From the NCBI RefSeq assembly GCF_003970925.1, contig NZ_RWJF01000001.1, forward strand, positions 2,598,501-2,662,500: a DNA stretch of 64,000 nucleotides. The letters are read 5' to 3'. The notes beneath the pieces were generated by a model. That model was not told where the DNA came from, ran no database searches, and saw nothing but the letters and a program-made list of their open reading frames with translations. A program made the translations under genes and the position numbers. This document shows positions 43,499 to 53,378 of this stretch, in pieces. Position 1 is the first letter of the stretch. Each line of letters opens with the position of its first letter. Source of the stretch: Sphingomonas ginkgonis (GTDB lineage Bacteria; Pseudomonadota; Alphaproteobacteria; Sphingomonadales; Sphingomonadaceae).

Positions 43499-44665
43499 AT
43501 GGATCCCAGCGACCTGCGCATCGCCCTCTTCTCGGGCAACTACAACTATGTGCGCGACGGCGCCAACCAGGCGCTCAACCGGCTGGTCGGCTACCTGCTG
43601 CGGCAGGGCTGCAAGGTCCGGGTCTATTCGCCGACGGTCGAGGAGCCCGCCTTCGCCCCGGTCGGCGACCTCGTCTCGCTGCCCGGCATGCCGATCCCCG
43701 GGCGGGGCGAATACCGCATCCCCTACGCGCTGCCGCGCGAGGTCCGCCGCGACCTCACCGACTTCGCGCCCAACATCGTCCATATCTCCAGCCCTGACCT
43801 CGCCGCCCGCAAGGCGGTCGGATGGGCCCGCGAGCGCGGCATTCCGGCGGTCGCCTCGGTCCATACCCGCTTCGAGACCTATCTCAGCTATTATCATCTG
43901 CAGCTGCTCGAGCCGGCGCTTCGGGCCATGCTGCGCAACCTCTACCGGCGCTGCGACGCGCTGCTCGTTCCCGCCCCCTCCACCGCCGCGGTGCTGCGTG
44001 CGCAGCGGATGAACAAGAATATCAACATCTGGACCCGCGGCGTCGACCGCGAGCAGTTCAACCCCGGCCGGCGCAGCCTCGAGTGGCGGCACGGCAAGGG
44101 CTTCGGCGACGAGGAGGTGGTCATCGCCTTCCTCGGCCGGCTGGTCCTGGAAAAGGGCCTCGACGTCTTTTCGGACGCCTGCGACGCGCTCTCCGCGCGC
44201 GGTGTGCCGCACAAGGTGCTGGTGATCGGCGAGGGGCCCGCCCGCCCGTGGTTCGCCAACCGGCTGCCGGATGCGGTCTTCACCGGCCAGCTGATCGGCG
44301 GGGAGCTCGCCACCGCCTTCGCCAGCGCCGACGTCTTCCTCAACCCGTCGGTGACGGAAGCTTTCGGCAATGTCACGCTGGAGGCGATGGCCTGCGGCCT
44401 GCCGGTGGTCGCCGCCGCGGCGACCGGCGCCTCCAACATCGTCCAGGACGGCGACACCGGGATCCTCTGCGAACCCGGCGAGGTCGACCAGTTCGCCGAC
44501 GCGCTCGAGCGCTACGTGCGCGAGCCCGCCCTGCGTCGCGAGCATGGCGAGCATGGGCTAGCCTATGCCAAGACGCAGGACTGGGACGCGATCAACGCGG
44601 TCGTGCTCAACGTCTACCGGCGGGTGCTGGAACGCCGCGCCCGCCTCAACCGCCTGGGCTTCTAG
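43499..44665 (+). CDS. Glycosyltransferase family 4 (mannosyltransferase-like)
   Basis: A 388-aa GT-B enzyme. The N-domain starts LRIALFSGNYNYVRDGANQA and contains HISSPDLAARKAVGWAR and VASVHTRFETYLSYY; the C-domain has FLGRLVLEKGLDVF and the EX7E motif region PSVTEAFGNVTLEAMACGLP. It is closest in pattern to the GDP-mannose-dependent alpha-mannosyltransferase / SqdX group that glycosylates membrane lipids. The ATG lies 86 nt from the divergent glmU. It ends 4 nt inside the convergent PadR gene. Confidence 0.88.
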   Translation: MDPSDLRIALFSGNYNYVRDGANQALNRLVGYLLRQGCKVRVYSPTVEEPAFAPVGDLVSLPGMPIPGRGEYRIPYALPREVRRDLTDFAPNIVHISSPDLAARKAVGWARERGIPAVASVHTRFETYLSYYHLQLLEPALRAMLRNLYRRCDALLVPAPSTAAVLRAQRMNKNINIWTRGVDREQFNPGRRSLEWRHGKGFGDEEVVIAFLGRLVLEKGLDVFSDACDALSARGVPHKVLVIGEGPARPWFANRLPDAVFTGQLIGGELATAFASADVFLNPSVTEAFGNVTLEAMACGLPVVAAAATGASNIVQDGDTGILCEPGEVDQFADALERYVREPALRREHGEHGLAYAKTQDWDAINAVVLNVYRRVLERRARLNRLGF

Positions 44666-45315
44666 CCGAGCCGCTCGATCCGCTGCGCCGCCTCGTCGAG
44701 GATGGCGGTGACCTCGTGAACCAGCTCGTCGTTCCAGCCGCCGTGGGCGACCCGGTTCTTGAGCGCATGCATGAGGTTGCCGACCGCGCGTCCGAGATTG
44801 GGATGGCCGTGTCGCTGCGGCTTGGCTTCCTCAAGCCGGGCGAACAGCGCCTCGACCTCGTCCTTGCTGGACTCCAGCTCGGCACGGCCATCGTCGGTGG
44901 TGGCATAGCGCTTGCGCGCACCCTCGGTCGCCTGCTCCTCGATCTGCCCCATGTCGAGCAGCATCGTCAGAGTCGGATAGACCACGCCCGGGCTCGGCGC
45001 ATATTCACCTCCGGTCATCTCCTCCATCGCGCGGATGAGGTCGTAGCCGTGGCGCGGCTCGTCGGCGATCAGCTTGAGGAGGACGAGGCGAAGCTCGCCC
45101 GAGCCGAACATCCGACCGCGCCGGCCGCGTGGACCGCGCGGACCGCCCGGGCCGCGGCCACGGCCACCGCCCATCCCGCCGAACGGGAAGTCCTCGCCGA
45201 AATCGATGTGGATCCTTCCCGGGCTGAACTCAAATCCGCGTCCACCCATGCCGAAGCGGAAGCCCCGGCGTCCCATGCGGCCACAGTCGCCGCGTCCATG
45301 TTCATGATGATGCAT
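44662..45315 (-). CDS. PadR-family repressor with His/Gly/Arg-rich N-terminus
   Basis: A 217-aa regulator. The PadR winged helix spans about residues 75-165 (GELRLVLLKLIADEPRHGYD, EEMTGGEYAPSPGVVYPTL, RKRYATTDDGRAEL) and a C-terminal dimerisation helix follows. The first 75 residues are unusual: MHHHEHGRGD, Gly/Arg/Phe/Met-rich repeats (RRGFRFGMGGRGFEF) and PRGPRGRRGR, which could bind metal or nucleic acid. ATG 45315 has AAAGGAGATGAT upstream. A palindrome over the promoter suggests autoregulation; no PadR-controlled efflux gene is adjacent. Confidence 0.88.
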   Translation of the reverse strand: MHHHEHGRGDCGRMGRRGFRFGMGGRGFEFSPGRIHIDFGEDFPFGGMGGGRGRGPGGPRGPRGRRGRMFGSGELRLVLLKLIADEPRHGYDLIRAMEEMTGGEYAPSPGVVYPTLTMLLDMGQIEEQATEGARKRYATTDDGRAELESSKDEVEALFARLEEAKPQRHGHPNLGRAVGNLMHALKNRVAHGGWNDELVHEVTAILDEAAQRIERLG

Positions 45316-45337
45316 ATCATCTCCTTTCGATGTGTCT

Positions 45338-45365
45338 AAGATATATCTTCGATGCATCGTGTCAA
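45338..45365 (-). promoter_or_regulatory. PadR promoter with overlapping palindromic operator
   Basis: Minus-strand TTGACA (45360-45365), 16 nt, TATCTT (45338-45343). The 12-bp perfect palindrome AAGATATATCTT (45338-45349) covers the -10 region, and flanking GATGCATC/GACACATC words extend the symmetry. This is a plausible autorepression site in an otherwise GC-rich region. Confidence 0.6.
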
Positions 45366-45407
45366 GCAAGTGCGTGAAAAAAGCTGCGAGCGCGCTAGAG
45401 CGGGACC

Positions 45408-46748
45408 ATGGCCGACCTCTTCGACGCCGATCCGCCCCCCGCCGACGCTCCCGAGTCAGGCGCGGAAGCCGCCCCGCTCGCCGATCGCCTGCGTCCCGCC
45501 CGGCTCGACGAAGTGGTCGGGCAGGAGCATCTCACCGGCCCCGAGGGCGCGATCGGGCGGATGGTCGCGGCGGGAAAGCTCTCCTCGCTGATCCTGTGGG
45601 GACCGCCGGGAACGGGGAAGACGAGCATCGCCCGGCTGCTTGCCGACGCCGTCGGCCTGCGCTTCGTCGCCCTGTCGGCGGTCTTCTCGGGGGTCGCCGA
45701 CCTCAAGAAGATCTTCGCCGACGCCAAGACCGCCGCCCGCGCCGGTCAGCGCACGCTGCTGTTCGTTGACGAAATCCACCGCTTCAATCGCGCGCAGCAG
45801 GACGGCTTCCTGCCGTTCGTCGAAGACGGGACGGTGACGCTGGTCGGCGCGACCACCGAGAACCCCAGCTTCGAGCTTAATGCTGCGCTCCTTTCCCGCA
45901 GCCAGGTGCTGATCCTCCACCGCCTGGACAGCCGCGCGCTCGACACGCTGCTCGAGCGCGCCGAGGCGGTGATGGAGCGCCCCCTACCGCTCACCCCGCC
46001 GGCGCGGGAGGCACTGGTCGCGAGCGCCGACGGCGACGGCCGCTTCCTGCTCAACCAGGTCGAGACGCTGTTCGACGTTGAGCTGGAGGCGCCGCTCGAC
46101 CCGGCCGGTCTCGCCGCCTTCCTGCAGCGCCGGGTCCCGGTCTACGACAAGGACCGCGAGGGGCACTACAATCTCATCTCCGCGCTCCACAAGACGATCC
46201 GAGGCTCCGACCCGCAGGCCGCCCTCTACTATCTGGCGCGGATGCTGGTGGCGGGCGAGGAGCCGCTCTACGTGCTGCGCCGGCTGACCCGGGCGGCGGT
46301 CGAGGACATCGGGCTTGCCGACCCCAACGCGCTGGTCCAGTGCCTCGCGGCGAAGGACTGCTACGACTTCCTCGGTTCCCCCGAGGGCGAGCTGGCGATC
46401 GCGCAGGCCTGTCTCTATCTCGCCACCGCGCCAAAGTCGAACGCCGCCTACATGGCGCAGAAGGCCGCCTGGCGGAGCGCGAAGGAGACGGGTTCGCTGA
46501 TGCCGCCCGCGCATATCCTCAACGCGCCGACCAAGCTGATGCGCGATGCCGGCTACGGCCAGGGCTATTCATACGACCATGACTCGGACGGCGCCTTCTC
46601 CGGACAGGATTACTGGCCGAGTGAGATGAGCGCGCAGGACTTCTACCGACCGACCGACCGCGGCTTCGAGAAGCGGGTGCGCGAGCGGCTGGAATGGTGG
46701 GCGGAACGGCGGAAAAGCTTGGCAACCGACGCGCCGCCGGGCAGTTGA
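45408..46748 (+). CDS. rarA: Replication-associated recombination protein RarA (MgsA)
   Basis: AAA+ clamp-loader-like ATPase acting at stalled replication forks. The 446 aa have Walker A GPPGTGKT (65-72), Walker B VDEIHRF (about 120), sensor-1 GATTENPSFELN and arginine-finger LLSR, followed by the C-terminal tetramerisation domain (GSDPQAALYYLARML, PNALVQCLAAKDCYDFLGSP). Length is normal. Divergent from padR. Confidence 0.95.
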   Translation: MADLFDADPPPADAPESGAEAAPLADRLRPARLDEVVGQEHLTGPEGAIGRMVAAGKLSSLILWGPPGTGKTSIARLLADAVGLRFVALSAVFSGVADLKKIFADAKTAARAGQRTLLFVDEIHRFNRAQQDGFLPFVEDGTVTLVGATTENPSFELNAALLSRSQVLILHRLDSRALDTLLERAEAVMERPLPLTPPAREALVASADGDGRFLLNQVETLFDVELEAPLDPAGLAAFLQRRVPVYDKDREGHYNLISALHKTIRGSDPQAALYYLARMLVAGEEPLYVLRRLTRAAVEDIGLADPNALVQCLAAKDCYDFLGSPEGELAIAQACLYLATAPKSNAAYMAQKAAWRSAKETGSLMPPAHILNAPTKLMRDAGYGQGYSYDHDSDGAFSGQDYWPSEMSAQDFYRPTDRGFEKRVRERLEWWAERRKSLATDAPPGS

Positions 46749-46774
46749 TCGGCAACGAACAGGAGGAGGGCGTC

Positions 46775-48088
46775 ATGTACCAGACCAACGCGACCGGTGC
46801 CTATTACCACGACCAGCTGCTGTTGTGGGGCCCGCGGGTCGTCATCGCGCTGCTGATCCTCGTCGCCACCTGGCTTGTCGCCCGTGCGGTCAAGTGGGGA
46901 CTGCAGAAGACGATCGCGCGCACCCCCGCCCTCCAGAAGCACACACCGGGCGACCAGCACGAGACGGTCGGCCACCAGCTCGGCACCATCGCCAAGCTGA
47001 TCATCTGGCTGGTCGGCATCATGGCCGCGCTGCGCTATCTCGGGATCGGCCAGATCCTGCAGCCGATCAACACGCTCACCAATGAGATCTTCGCCTTCCT
47101 GCCGCGCCTGCTCGGCGCCGGGCTGATCTTCTTCGTCGGGCTGATCGTCGCCCGCATCGTCCGCCGCCTGGTCGAGACGCTGCTGACCACCGCCAACGTC
47201 GACAACTGGATGGCGCGCGCCGGGATCGGCGACACGGTCGGCACCGTCCGCCAGGACGCGGTTCCGGTCGGGGCGACCGCTGGCGCCACCCGCGCCACGC
47301 TGGCCCGCGCCGCCGGAATCCTCGTCTTCGCGCTGATCATCATCCCGGTCGCGATCGCCGCGCTGCAGGTGCTCGGGATCGAGGCGATCAGCGGACCGGC
47401 GATCGCGATGCTGAACGAGATCAGCCTCGCCATCCCGCGTATCCTCACCGCCGCGCTGTGGATCGGCATCGCCTTCGTCGCCGCCCGCTTCGTCAAGACG
47501 ATCATCGAGGGCATCCTGCCGCCGACCGGGTTCGACAATGCGATCCGCTCCACCGGCATGCTCCCGCCGGCGAGCAGCCCGAGCCGGATCGTCGCCAACA
47601 TCGCGTTTGTCGCGATCATGCTCGCCGCGTCGATCGAGGCTGCCAAGCAGCTGGGCGGCGGCACCGTCGCCATCTTCCTGGCGCAGGTCACCGAGCTCGG
47701 CGGCAAGGTCATCTTCGGCTCGCTGATCATCGTCGCCGGCGTGTTCCTCGCCCGCGTCATCAGCGGGCTGGTCGGCTCCTCGACCGGCGACGGCGGCTAT
47801 GCCCAGACGATCACCCGCTACGCGATCATCGCCCTGTTCAGCGCGATGGGGCTGACCTTCATGGGGCTCGCCGACCAGATCGTGATGCTGGCGTTCGGGC
47901 TGATCCTCGGCTCGGCCGCCGTCGCCTGCGCGCTGGCGTTCGGGCTCGGCGGCCGCGATGCCGCGGCGCGCTTCCTCGAGCGGCAGATGGACAATGGCAC
48001 CATCCCCGCGCCGCGCCGTCCCGCGCCGCCGCGGATCAAGGGCATGGCCTCGCCGCCCAGCGACGACAGCCAACCCCCGCTGGTGTGA
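46775..48088 (+). CDS. MscS-like mechanosensitive channel family protein
   Basis: A 437-aa inner-membrane protein of the conserved-TM-helix (PF05552) group related to small-conductance mechanosensitive channels. Alternating hydrophobic segments include VVIALLILVATWLVARAVKW, LLGAGLIFFVGLIVARIVRR and ILVFALIIIPVAIAALQVLG; the LPRLLGAG and IPRILTAALW repeats are typical. The classical MscS beta domain is not evident. ATG 46775 has a strong AGGAGGAGGG ribosome binding site; 26 nt after rarA. Confidence 0.82.
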   Translation: MYQTNATGAYYHDQLLLWGPRVVIALLILVATWLVARAVKWGLQKTIARTPALQKHTPGDQHETVGHQLGTIAKLIIWLVGIMAALRYLGIGQILQPINTLTNEIFAFLPRLLGAGLIFFVGLIVARIVRRLVETLLTTANVDNWMARAGIGDTVGTVRQDAVPVGATAGATRATLARAAGILVFALIIIPVAIAALQVLGIEAISGPAIAMLNEISLAIPRILTAALWIGIAFVAARFVKTIIEGILPPTGFDNAIRSTGMLPPASSPSRIVANIAFVAIMLAASIEAAKQLGGGTVAIFLAQVTELGGKVIFGSLIIVAGVFLARVISGLVGSSTGDGGYAQTITRYAIIALFSAMGLTFMGLADQIVMLAFGLILGSAAVACALAFGLGGRDAAARFLERQMDNGTIPAPRRPAPPRIKGMASPPSDDSQPPLV

Positions 48089-48099
48089 CGAGCACACCC

Positions 48100-48122
48100 T
48101 TCCCGGCCGCGTGGGCCGGGAA
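48100..48122 (+). terminator. Hairpin after the MscS-like gene
   Basis: TTCCCGGCC (48100-48108) pairs with GGCCGGGAA (48114-48122). It covers the first ATG of the next open frame, which argues for the later start at 48155. Confidence 0.5.
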
Positions 48123-48154
48123 TGGGATCGCTCGCGATGCAGGTGGCGGAGGGC

Positions 48155-49057
48155 ATGCTGGACGACCGAACGCCTTCCTCACCGCCTCAGGGTGAAGGCG
48201 GAAGCGCCAACCGGTTCAGCCGCTTCGTCGCGCTCGACTGGTCGGGCGCCAAGGGCCGCCGCCACAAGGGCATCGCCATCGCCGAGGCGCGGGCCGACGG
48301 ATCCGCTCCGCGCCTCGTCCGCCCGCGCCATGTCTGGTCGCGCGCGGAGGTGCTGCGCTGGCTGCTGCGCGAGGCGGAGCGCACCCCTACCCTGTTCGGC
48401 TTCGACTTCAGCTTCGCCCCGCCGTTCGCCGAGCGCGGCGCCTATCTGCCGGGCGAGGTGGGCGTGCCCGAGACCGCCCGCGCGTTCTGGGCCTATGTCG
48501 ACGATCGCGCTCCCGACGAGGACCTCGGCGCCGCCTCCTTCCTCGAGCAGGTCCACCGCCCGCATTTCTACTTCGGCATCGCTGACGGGGTGAAGGCCGA
48601 CTTCGTCCGCTTCCGGCAGTGCGACGCCCGCCTCAATGCGCAGGGGGGCCGCAAGACTGCCAGCGCCTATGACGCGATCGGCGCCGCCCAAGTCGCCAAG
48701 GCGAGCTTCGCCGGGATGCGCCTCCTCCATCACCTCGACGGCCGGGTCGCCGTCTGGCCGATGGACCCGCTGCCGCCGCACGGAAGCGCGGTGGTCGAGA
48801 TCTACACCCGCATCTACCTGCGCAATGCCGGGCTGCCGGGCACCAAGCTACGCACCCGCGCCGAGCTCGACCGCGCGCTCGCGGCGCTCGGCAGCCCGCC
48901 CGCCCGGCTCCGCTTCGAGCCGAGCGACCACCAGACCGACGCGCTGGTGACCGCCGCCGGCATGCGCGCCCACGCCCGCGAGCCGCGCGCCTTCGCGCCC
49001 GACGGGCTCACCCCCACGCTGGCGCGGACCGAAGGCTGGACGTTCGGGATCGTCTGA
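48155..49057 (+). CDS. Hypothetical protein, DUF429-like (RNase H-fold) candidate
   Basis: A 300-aa conserved-looking protein. I do not recognise it firmly, but the layout resembles the DUF429 predicted nucleases with an RNase H fold: RFVALDWSGAKG (first Asp on strand 1 with following small residues), FGFDFSFAPPF (second acidic strand) and SDHQTDALVTAAGM (late Asp on a helix). The middle contains FRQCDARLNAQGGRKTASAY. Start at ATG 48155 chosen because the earlier ATG (48122) lies in a hairpin. No metal-site proof from sequence alone. Confidence 0.6.
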   Translation: MLDDRTPSSPPQGEGGSANRFSRFVALDWSGAKGRRHKGIAIAEARADGSAPRLVRPRHVWSRAEVLRWLLREAERTPTLFGFDFSFAPPFAERGAYLPGEVGVPETARAFWAYVDDRAPDEDLGAASFLEQVHRPHFYFGIADGVKADFVRFRQCDARLNAQGGRKTASAYDAIGAAQVAKASFAGMRLLHHLDGRVAVWPMDPLPPHGSAVVEIYTRIYLRNAGLPGTKLRTRAELDRALAALGSPPARLRFEPSDHQTDALVTAAGMRAHAREPRAFAPDGLTPTLARTEGWTFGIV

Positions 49058-49061
49058 CGCA
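49034..49061 (+). repeat. Direct repeat, left copy
   Basis: GGCTGGACGTTCGGGATCGT and 8 more bases, covering the last codons and stop of the DUF429-like gene; 25 of 28 positions match 49496-49523. Confidence 0.65.
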
Positions 49062-49091
49062 CAATCCCCGGGCGAACGCGGGAGAAGCGGC

Positions 49092-49487
49092 ATGGATCGG
49101 GACGACGCGAAGGCGCTGATGACCAGGGCCTATGCCGCCCGCGCCGCCGGCGACCGCGAGGCCCTGTCCGAACTCTGGGCGGATGGCGCCGAGTTCCGGA
49201 TCGCCGGCGACGCCAGCCTCCACGACCGGGTCCTGCTCAGCGGCGGCCACCCGATGCAGGCGATCGGCGAGCTCATCGACCGCTTCACCTTGTCCGAGAT
49301 CGAGCTGGTCGACCTGGTCGTCGACGGGTCCGCCATCGTCGCTCACTGGCGTCTCCGCGCCGCCGCACCCGGCAAGGCGGCGGTCCCGACCGAGCTGCTC
49401 GACCTCGTCCGCGTGGACGACGACGGGCGCATCCGCTCGCTCGTCCAGTTCGCCGACACCGCGCTGATCCGCCATCTCGCGGGCTGA
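49092..49487 (+). CDS. SnoaL/NTF2-like protein
   Basis: A 131-aa alpha+beta-barrel protein. It starts MDRDDAKALMTRAYAARAAG with helix 1, then LSELWADGAEFRIAGD (strand with acidic pocket residue), ELIDRFTLSEIELVDLVVDG and the final strands DLVRVDDDGRIRSLVQFADT. Members of this fold act as small isomerases, hydrolases or ligand-binding proteins; the role is open. The ATG has GGGAGAAG upstream. The gene is bracketed by a 28-bp direct repeat of the end of its upstream neighbour. Confidence 0.75.
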   Translation: MDRDDAKALMTRAYAARAAGDREALSELWADGAEFRIAGDASLHDRVLLSGGHPMQAIGELIDRFTLSEIELVDLVVDGSAIVAHWRLRAAAPGKAAVPTELLDLVRVDDDGRIRSLVQFADTALIRHLAG

Positions 49488-49495
49488 CCTCCCGG

Positions 49496-49523
49496 GGCTG
49501 GACCTTCGCCATCGTCTGACGCA
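49496..49523 (+). repeat. Direct repeat, right copy
   Basis: GGCTGGACCTTCGCCATCGT and 8 more bases. Read in the same frame it repeats the W-T-F-x-I-V-stop end of the DUF429-like gene, so it looks like a leftover 3' end. Confidence 0.65.
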
Positions 49524-49537
49524 AGAGGCTGGACCAG

Positions 49538-49610
49538 GCCGGTTTAGCTCAGCTGGTAGAGCAGCGGTTTTGTAAACCGAAGGTCGCGGGTTCGATCCCT
49601 GCAACCGGCA
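49538..49610 (+). tRNA. tRNA-Thr (anticodon TGT)
   Basis: 73 nt with acceptor GCCGGTT / AACCGGC, D-arm GCTC-AGCTGGTA-GAGC, anticodon loop TTTGTAA (TGT) and T-arm GCGGG-TTCGATC-CCTGC. Discriminator A; the CCA end is not fully encoded (ACCG). The outermost anticodon-stem pair is a G-A mismatch. Confidence 0.96.
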
Positions 49611-49686
49611 CCGTCGCCTCGGCGTCCCAGCGGGACCTCGTCCCGCATCCAGGGTACGGCAGGCGTCCGCAGCGTAGGGGACTGGC

Positions 49687-50364
49687 GTGAACTCGTGGAT
49701 CGATCAGGGACTGGCTTTCATCGCCTCCCACGGGGCGTGGGCGGGTCCGCTCGTCGGCCTGCTGACCTTCGGCGAATCGCTGGCGATCATCGGCATGTTC
49801 ATCCCGGCGACCGCTGCCATGCTCGCGGTCGGCGGCCTAATGGCGACGGGCGCGGTCGATCCCGTCTCGGTGATCGGTTTCGCCGCGCTCGGCGCCGCGC
49901 TCGGCGACTGGGTTTCCTATGAGCTCGGTCGCCGGATCGGCCCGCGCGCCTACCGCTTCCCGTTCGTGAAGCGGCACCGCACCGGCATCGCCATGACTCG
50001 CCTCCTGTTCCGCCGCTACGGCTTCCTGTCGATCATCTTCGGCCGCTTCCTCGGGCCCATCCGGGCGACCGTGCCGCTGGTCGCCGGCGTGCTGGAGATG
50101 AAGCGCCGGACCTTCCAGATCGCGAACTGGGGCTCGGCGATCTTCTGGGTTCTGGCGCTGTTCCTGCCCGGCTACGTCGGGATCAAGACGCTCGCCGCCT
50201 TCGAGGAGGAAATCGACGGGCTGATGCTGTGGGTCGGGATCGGCGCGGTCGTCGTGTCGCTCGTCGCGGTCGCGGCGATCGCCAAGTGGATCGGCAGCGG
50301 CGGCGGGGCCGGCCGGCGGCGGCGCGAGCGCCGGCTCGCCGCGGCGCAGCGCCAGGCGGGTTAG
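49687..50364 (+). CDS. DedA-family membrane protein
   Basis: A 225-aa inner-membrane protein with the SNARE-associated DedA core: [20 protein letters not shown] near residues 28-48, [20 protein letters not shown], and [18 protein letters not shown], the conserved Arg-containing motif. DedA proteins flip or maintain polyprenyl/phospholipid carriers. The tail is Arg-rich ([15 protein letters not shown]). GTG start at 49687 with GTAGGGG upstream. Convergent with the ferredoxin reductase gene, 4-nt overlap. Confidence 0.9.
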   Translation: MNSWIDQGLAFIASHGAWAGPLVGLLTFGESLAIIGMFIPATAAMLAVGGLMATGAVDPVSVIGFAALGAALGDWVSYELGRRIGPRAYRFPFVKRHRTGIAMTRLLFRRYGFLSIIFGRFLGPIRATVPLVAGVLEMKRRTFQIANWGSAIFWVLALFLPGYVGIKTLAAFEEEIDGLMLWVGIGAVVVSLVAVAAIAKWIGSGGGAGRRRRERRLAAAQRQAG

Positions 50365-51590
50365 CCGGCCGCCAATTCCTTCAGCGGCGTGGCGGCGTCC
50401 GCCAGCCGCTCGGGCGCGATCCGGGCCTCGCTCACGACCAGCGCCCGCCCCTGCACATAGTCCCGGACCGCGTTGACGCAGTCCAGCGCCACGACCCGCC
50501 CGCCCTTGAGATAGATGATGGAAAAGCCGGCCGCCGCCGGGTCGCCGCGAACCACCGTCAAATCATGCCCAATGGACAGGCCGACAGTCTGCAGCCGAAG
50601 CTCATACTGGTTGGACCAGAACCAGGGTACCGCATCGTAGGGCGCCTCGACCCCGCACAGGTGCCTGGCCGCGGCGGTTGCCATGTCGTTGGCGTTCTGC
50701 ACCGATTCGATCCGGCACCAGCCGCCCCCCGCGAAGCGGTTGCGGTGCGCCGCGCAATCGCCGACGGCGTAGACGTCGGGCAGGCTGGTCCGGCAGTATT
50801 GATCGACTCGCACCCCGTCCCCGCCGTCGGCGCCCGCCGCGAGCAGGGGCTCGACCGCCGGGACGATCCCAATCCCGACGATCACCAGCCCGGCCGGGAT
50901 CCGATCCCCGTTCGCCAGCCGGACCGCCTCGACCTTGCCGTCGCCCTCGATGGCCGCCACCGCGGCGCCGAGCCGGACCTCGACTCCGTGCGCCCCGTGC
51001 TGCGCCTCGAAGAAACGGCTGAGCTCCGGCCCGGCAACCCGCGCCAGCACCCGCTCGAGCGCTTCCAGCAGGACCACCGACTTGCCCGCCTTGGCCAGCA
51101 CCGCCGCCGCCTCGAGCCCGATGTAGCCGCCGCCGATCACCACCACCCGGTCGGTCGACGCGGCACCCGCCTTCATCGCGTCGGCATCGGCGCGGGTGCG
51201 CAGGCTCTGCACGCCGGGAAGCTCAGCGCCGGGCAGCGGCAGGCGCCGCGCATGACCACCGGCGGCCCACACCAGCTTGCCATAGCCGATCCGCTCGCCG
51301 TCCTCGGTGATCACCGCATGCGCCTCGAGCTCGACCGTGACGACCCGGCGGCCGGTCAGCAGCGTCACATCCCGCTCGGACCAGAAGGCCGGCGGGCGGA
51401 TCAGCATCCGCTCGAACGTCTTCTCCCCCGCGAAATAATCCTTCGACAGCGGCGGCCGCTCGTAGGGGAGTTCCGGCTCCTCGCCGAGGACCGCGATCGA
51501 GCCGGTAAAGCCGTTCTGACGAAGCGCGATGGCGGCCTGCGCGCCGCCATGTCCCGCGCCCACCACCAGCACGTCGAAGCGCTCGCTCAC
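50361..51590 (-). CDS. NAD(P)H:ferredoxin/rubredoxin reductase-like flavoprotein
   Basis: A 409-aa FAD-dependent pyridine nucleotide-disulfide-type reductase of the putidaredoxin/rhodocoxin reductase group. The FAD Rossmann motif is [14 protein letters not shown] (residues 5-18), the NAD(P) motif [13 protein letters not shown] (about 148-160) and a second FAD motif with [11 protein letters not shown] (about 275). A C-terminal reductase_C domain follows. Such enzymes feed P450s or Rieske oxygenases through a ferredoxin; none is adjacent. Confidence 0.88.
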   Translation of the reverse strand: MSERFDVLVVGAGHGGAQAAIALRQNGFTGSIAVLGEEPELPYERPPLSKDYFAGEKTFERMLIRPPAFWSERDVTLLTGRRVVTVELEAHAVITEDGERIGYGKLVWAAGGHARRLPLPGAELPGVQSLRTRADADAMKAGAASTDRVVVIGGGYIGLEAAAVLAKAGKSVVLLEALERVLARVAGPELSRFFEAQHGAHGVEVRLGAAVAAIEGDGKVEAVRLANGDRIPAGLVIVGIGIVPAVEPLLAAGADGGDGVRVDQYCRTSLPDVYAVGDCAAHRNRFAGGGWCRIESVQNANDMATAAARHLCGVEAPYDAVPWFWSNQYELRLQTVGLSIGHDLTVVRGDPAAAGFSIIYLKGGRVVALDCVNAVRDYVQGRALVVSEARIAPERLADAATPLKELAAG

Positions 51591-51614
51591 TTTCCCTCCT
51601 CTCCCGACAGCAGT

Positions 51615-51645
51615 CGGCCCGGGTCAGCTGTCGCTGCCCGGGCCG
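51615..51645 (-). terminator. Hairpin after the PspC-like gene
   Basis: CGGCCCGGG (51615-51623) and CCCGGGCCG (51637-51645), 9-bp perfect stem with no T-run. Confidence 0.4.
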
Positions 51646-51675
51646 CCATTGTCTAGGATCGCTCTGGAACCGGGT

Positions 51676-51996
51676 TCAAGCCGCCTCGGCAAGCTCCGGC
51701 TGTTCGGCCCGCGCCGGCACCTCGCCACGGCGCTCGGCCGCCAGCGTCACCGCGCCCGCGGAAGCCGTCTCGGGCACTTCGGCATGGACGTCGGGGAAGA
51801 GGAGCCGCGAGGCGAGGACCAGCACCGCCAGCCCGGCATAGATCGCCAGCGTCACGCCAAGGTTGACGATCAGCCCGACACCAAAGGCGAAGCGGATCAG
51901 CATCGGATTGATCCGGAAGTCGCGCCCGAGCGCTTCGCAAACCCCGAAGATCGGCTCCGGACCGCTCAAAAGACCACCCTGACGAGACTGCATCAT
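51676..51996 (-). CDS. PspC-domain membrane protein
   Basis: A 106-aa protein from ATG 51996 (GGGAGTTGG ribosome binding site). The PspC core is GVCEALGRDFRINPMLIRFA followed by a membrane helix GLIVNLGVTLAIYAGLAVLVLA. The C-terminal 40 residues are Ala/Glu-rich. PspC proteins sense envelope stress in enterobacteria; here no pspA/B partner is present. The frame is open 16 codons further but without ribosome binding site. Confidence 0.75.
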   Translation of the reverse strand: MMQSRQGGLLSGPEPIFGVCEALGRDFRINPMLIRFAFGVGLIVNLGVTLAIYAGLAVLVLASRLLFPDVHAEVPETASAGAVTLAAERRGEVPARAEQPELAEAA

Positions 51997-52172
51997 TCCA
52001 ACTCCCAATCGCGTGAACGATCCCCAGACCGTTGTCGCAATCATCTAAGCATCAACCGTGCCAAAGCAGCGGAAGGCTGAATTTCCGGTGTATATGGGGA
52101 ATTGTTGCAGTGCAGCAAGGCCGAGGGTCGGCGAAATCCACCAACCGCTTGGGCTATTCTACCAACCGCTGG

Positions 52173-53375
<1,203 letters not shown>

Positions 53376-53378
53376 GGA

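Noticed and set aside
49538..49610. tRNA-Thr as attachment site of an integrated element
   Set aside because: No integrase, no duplicated tRNA 3' end and ordinary chromosomal genes follow.
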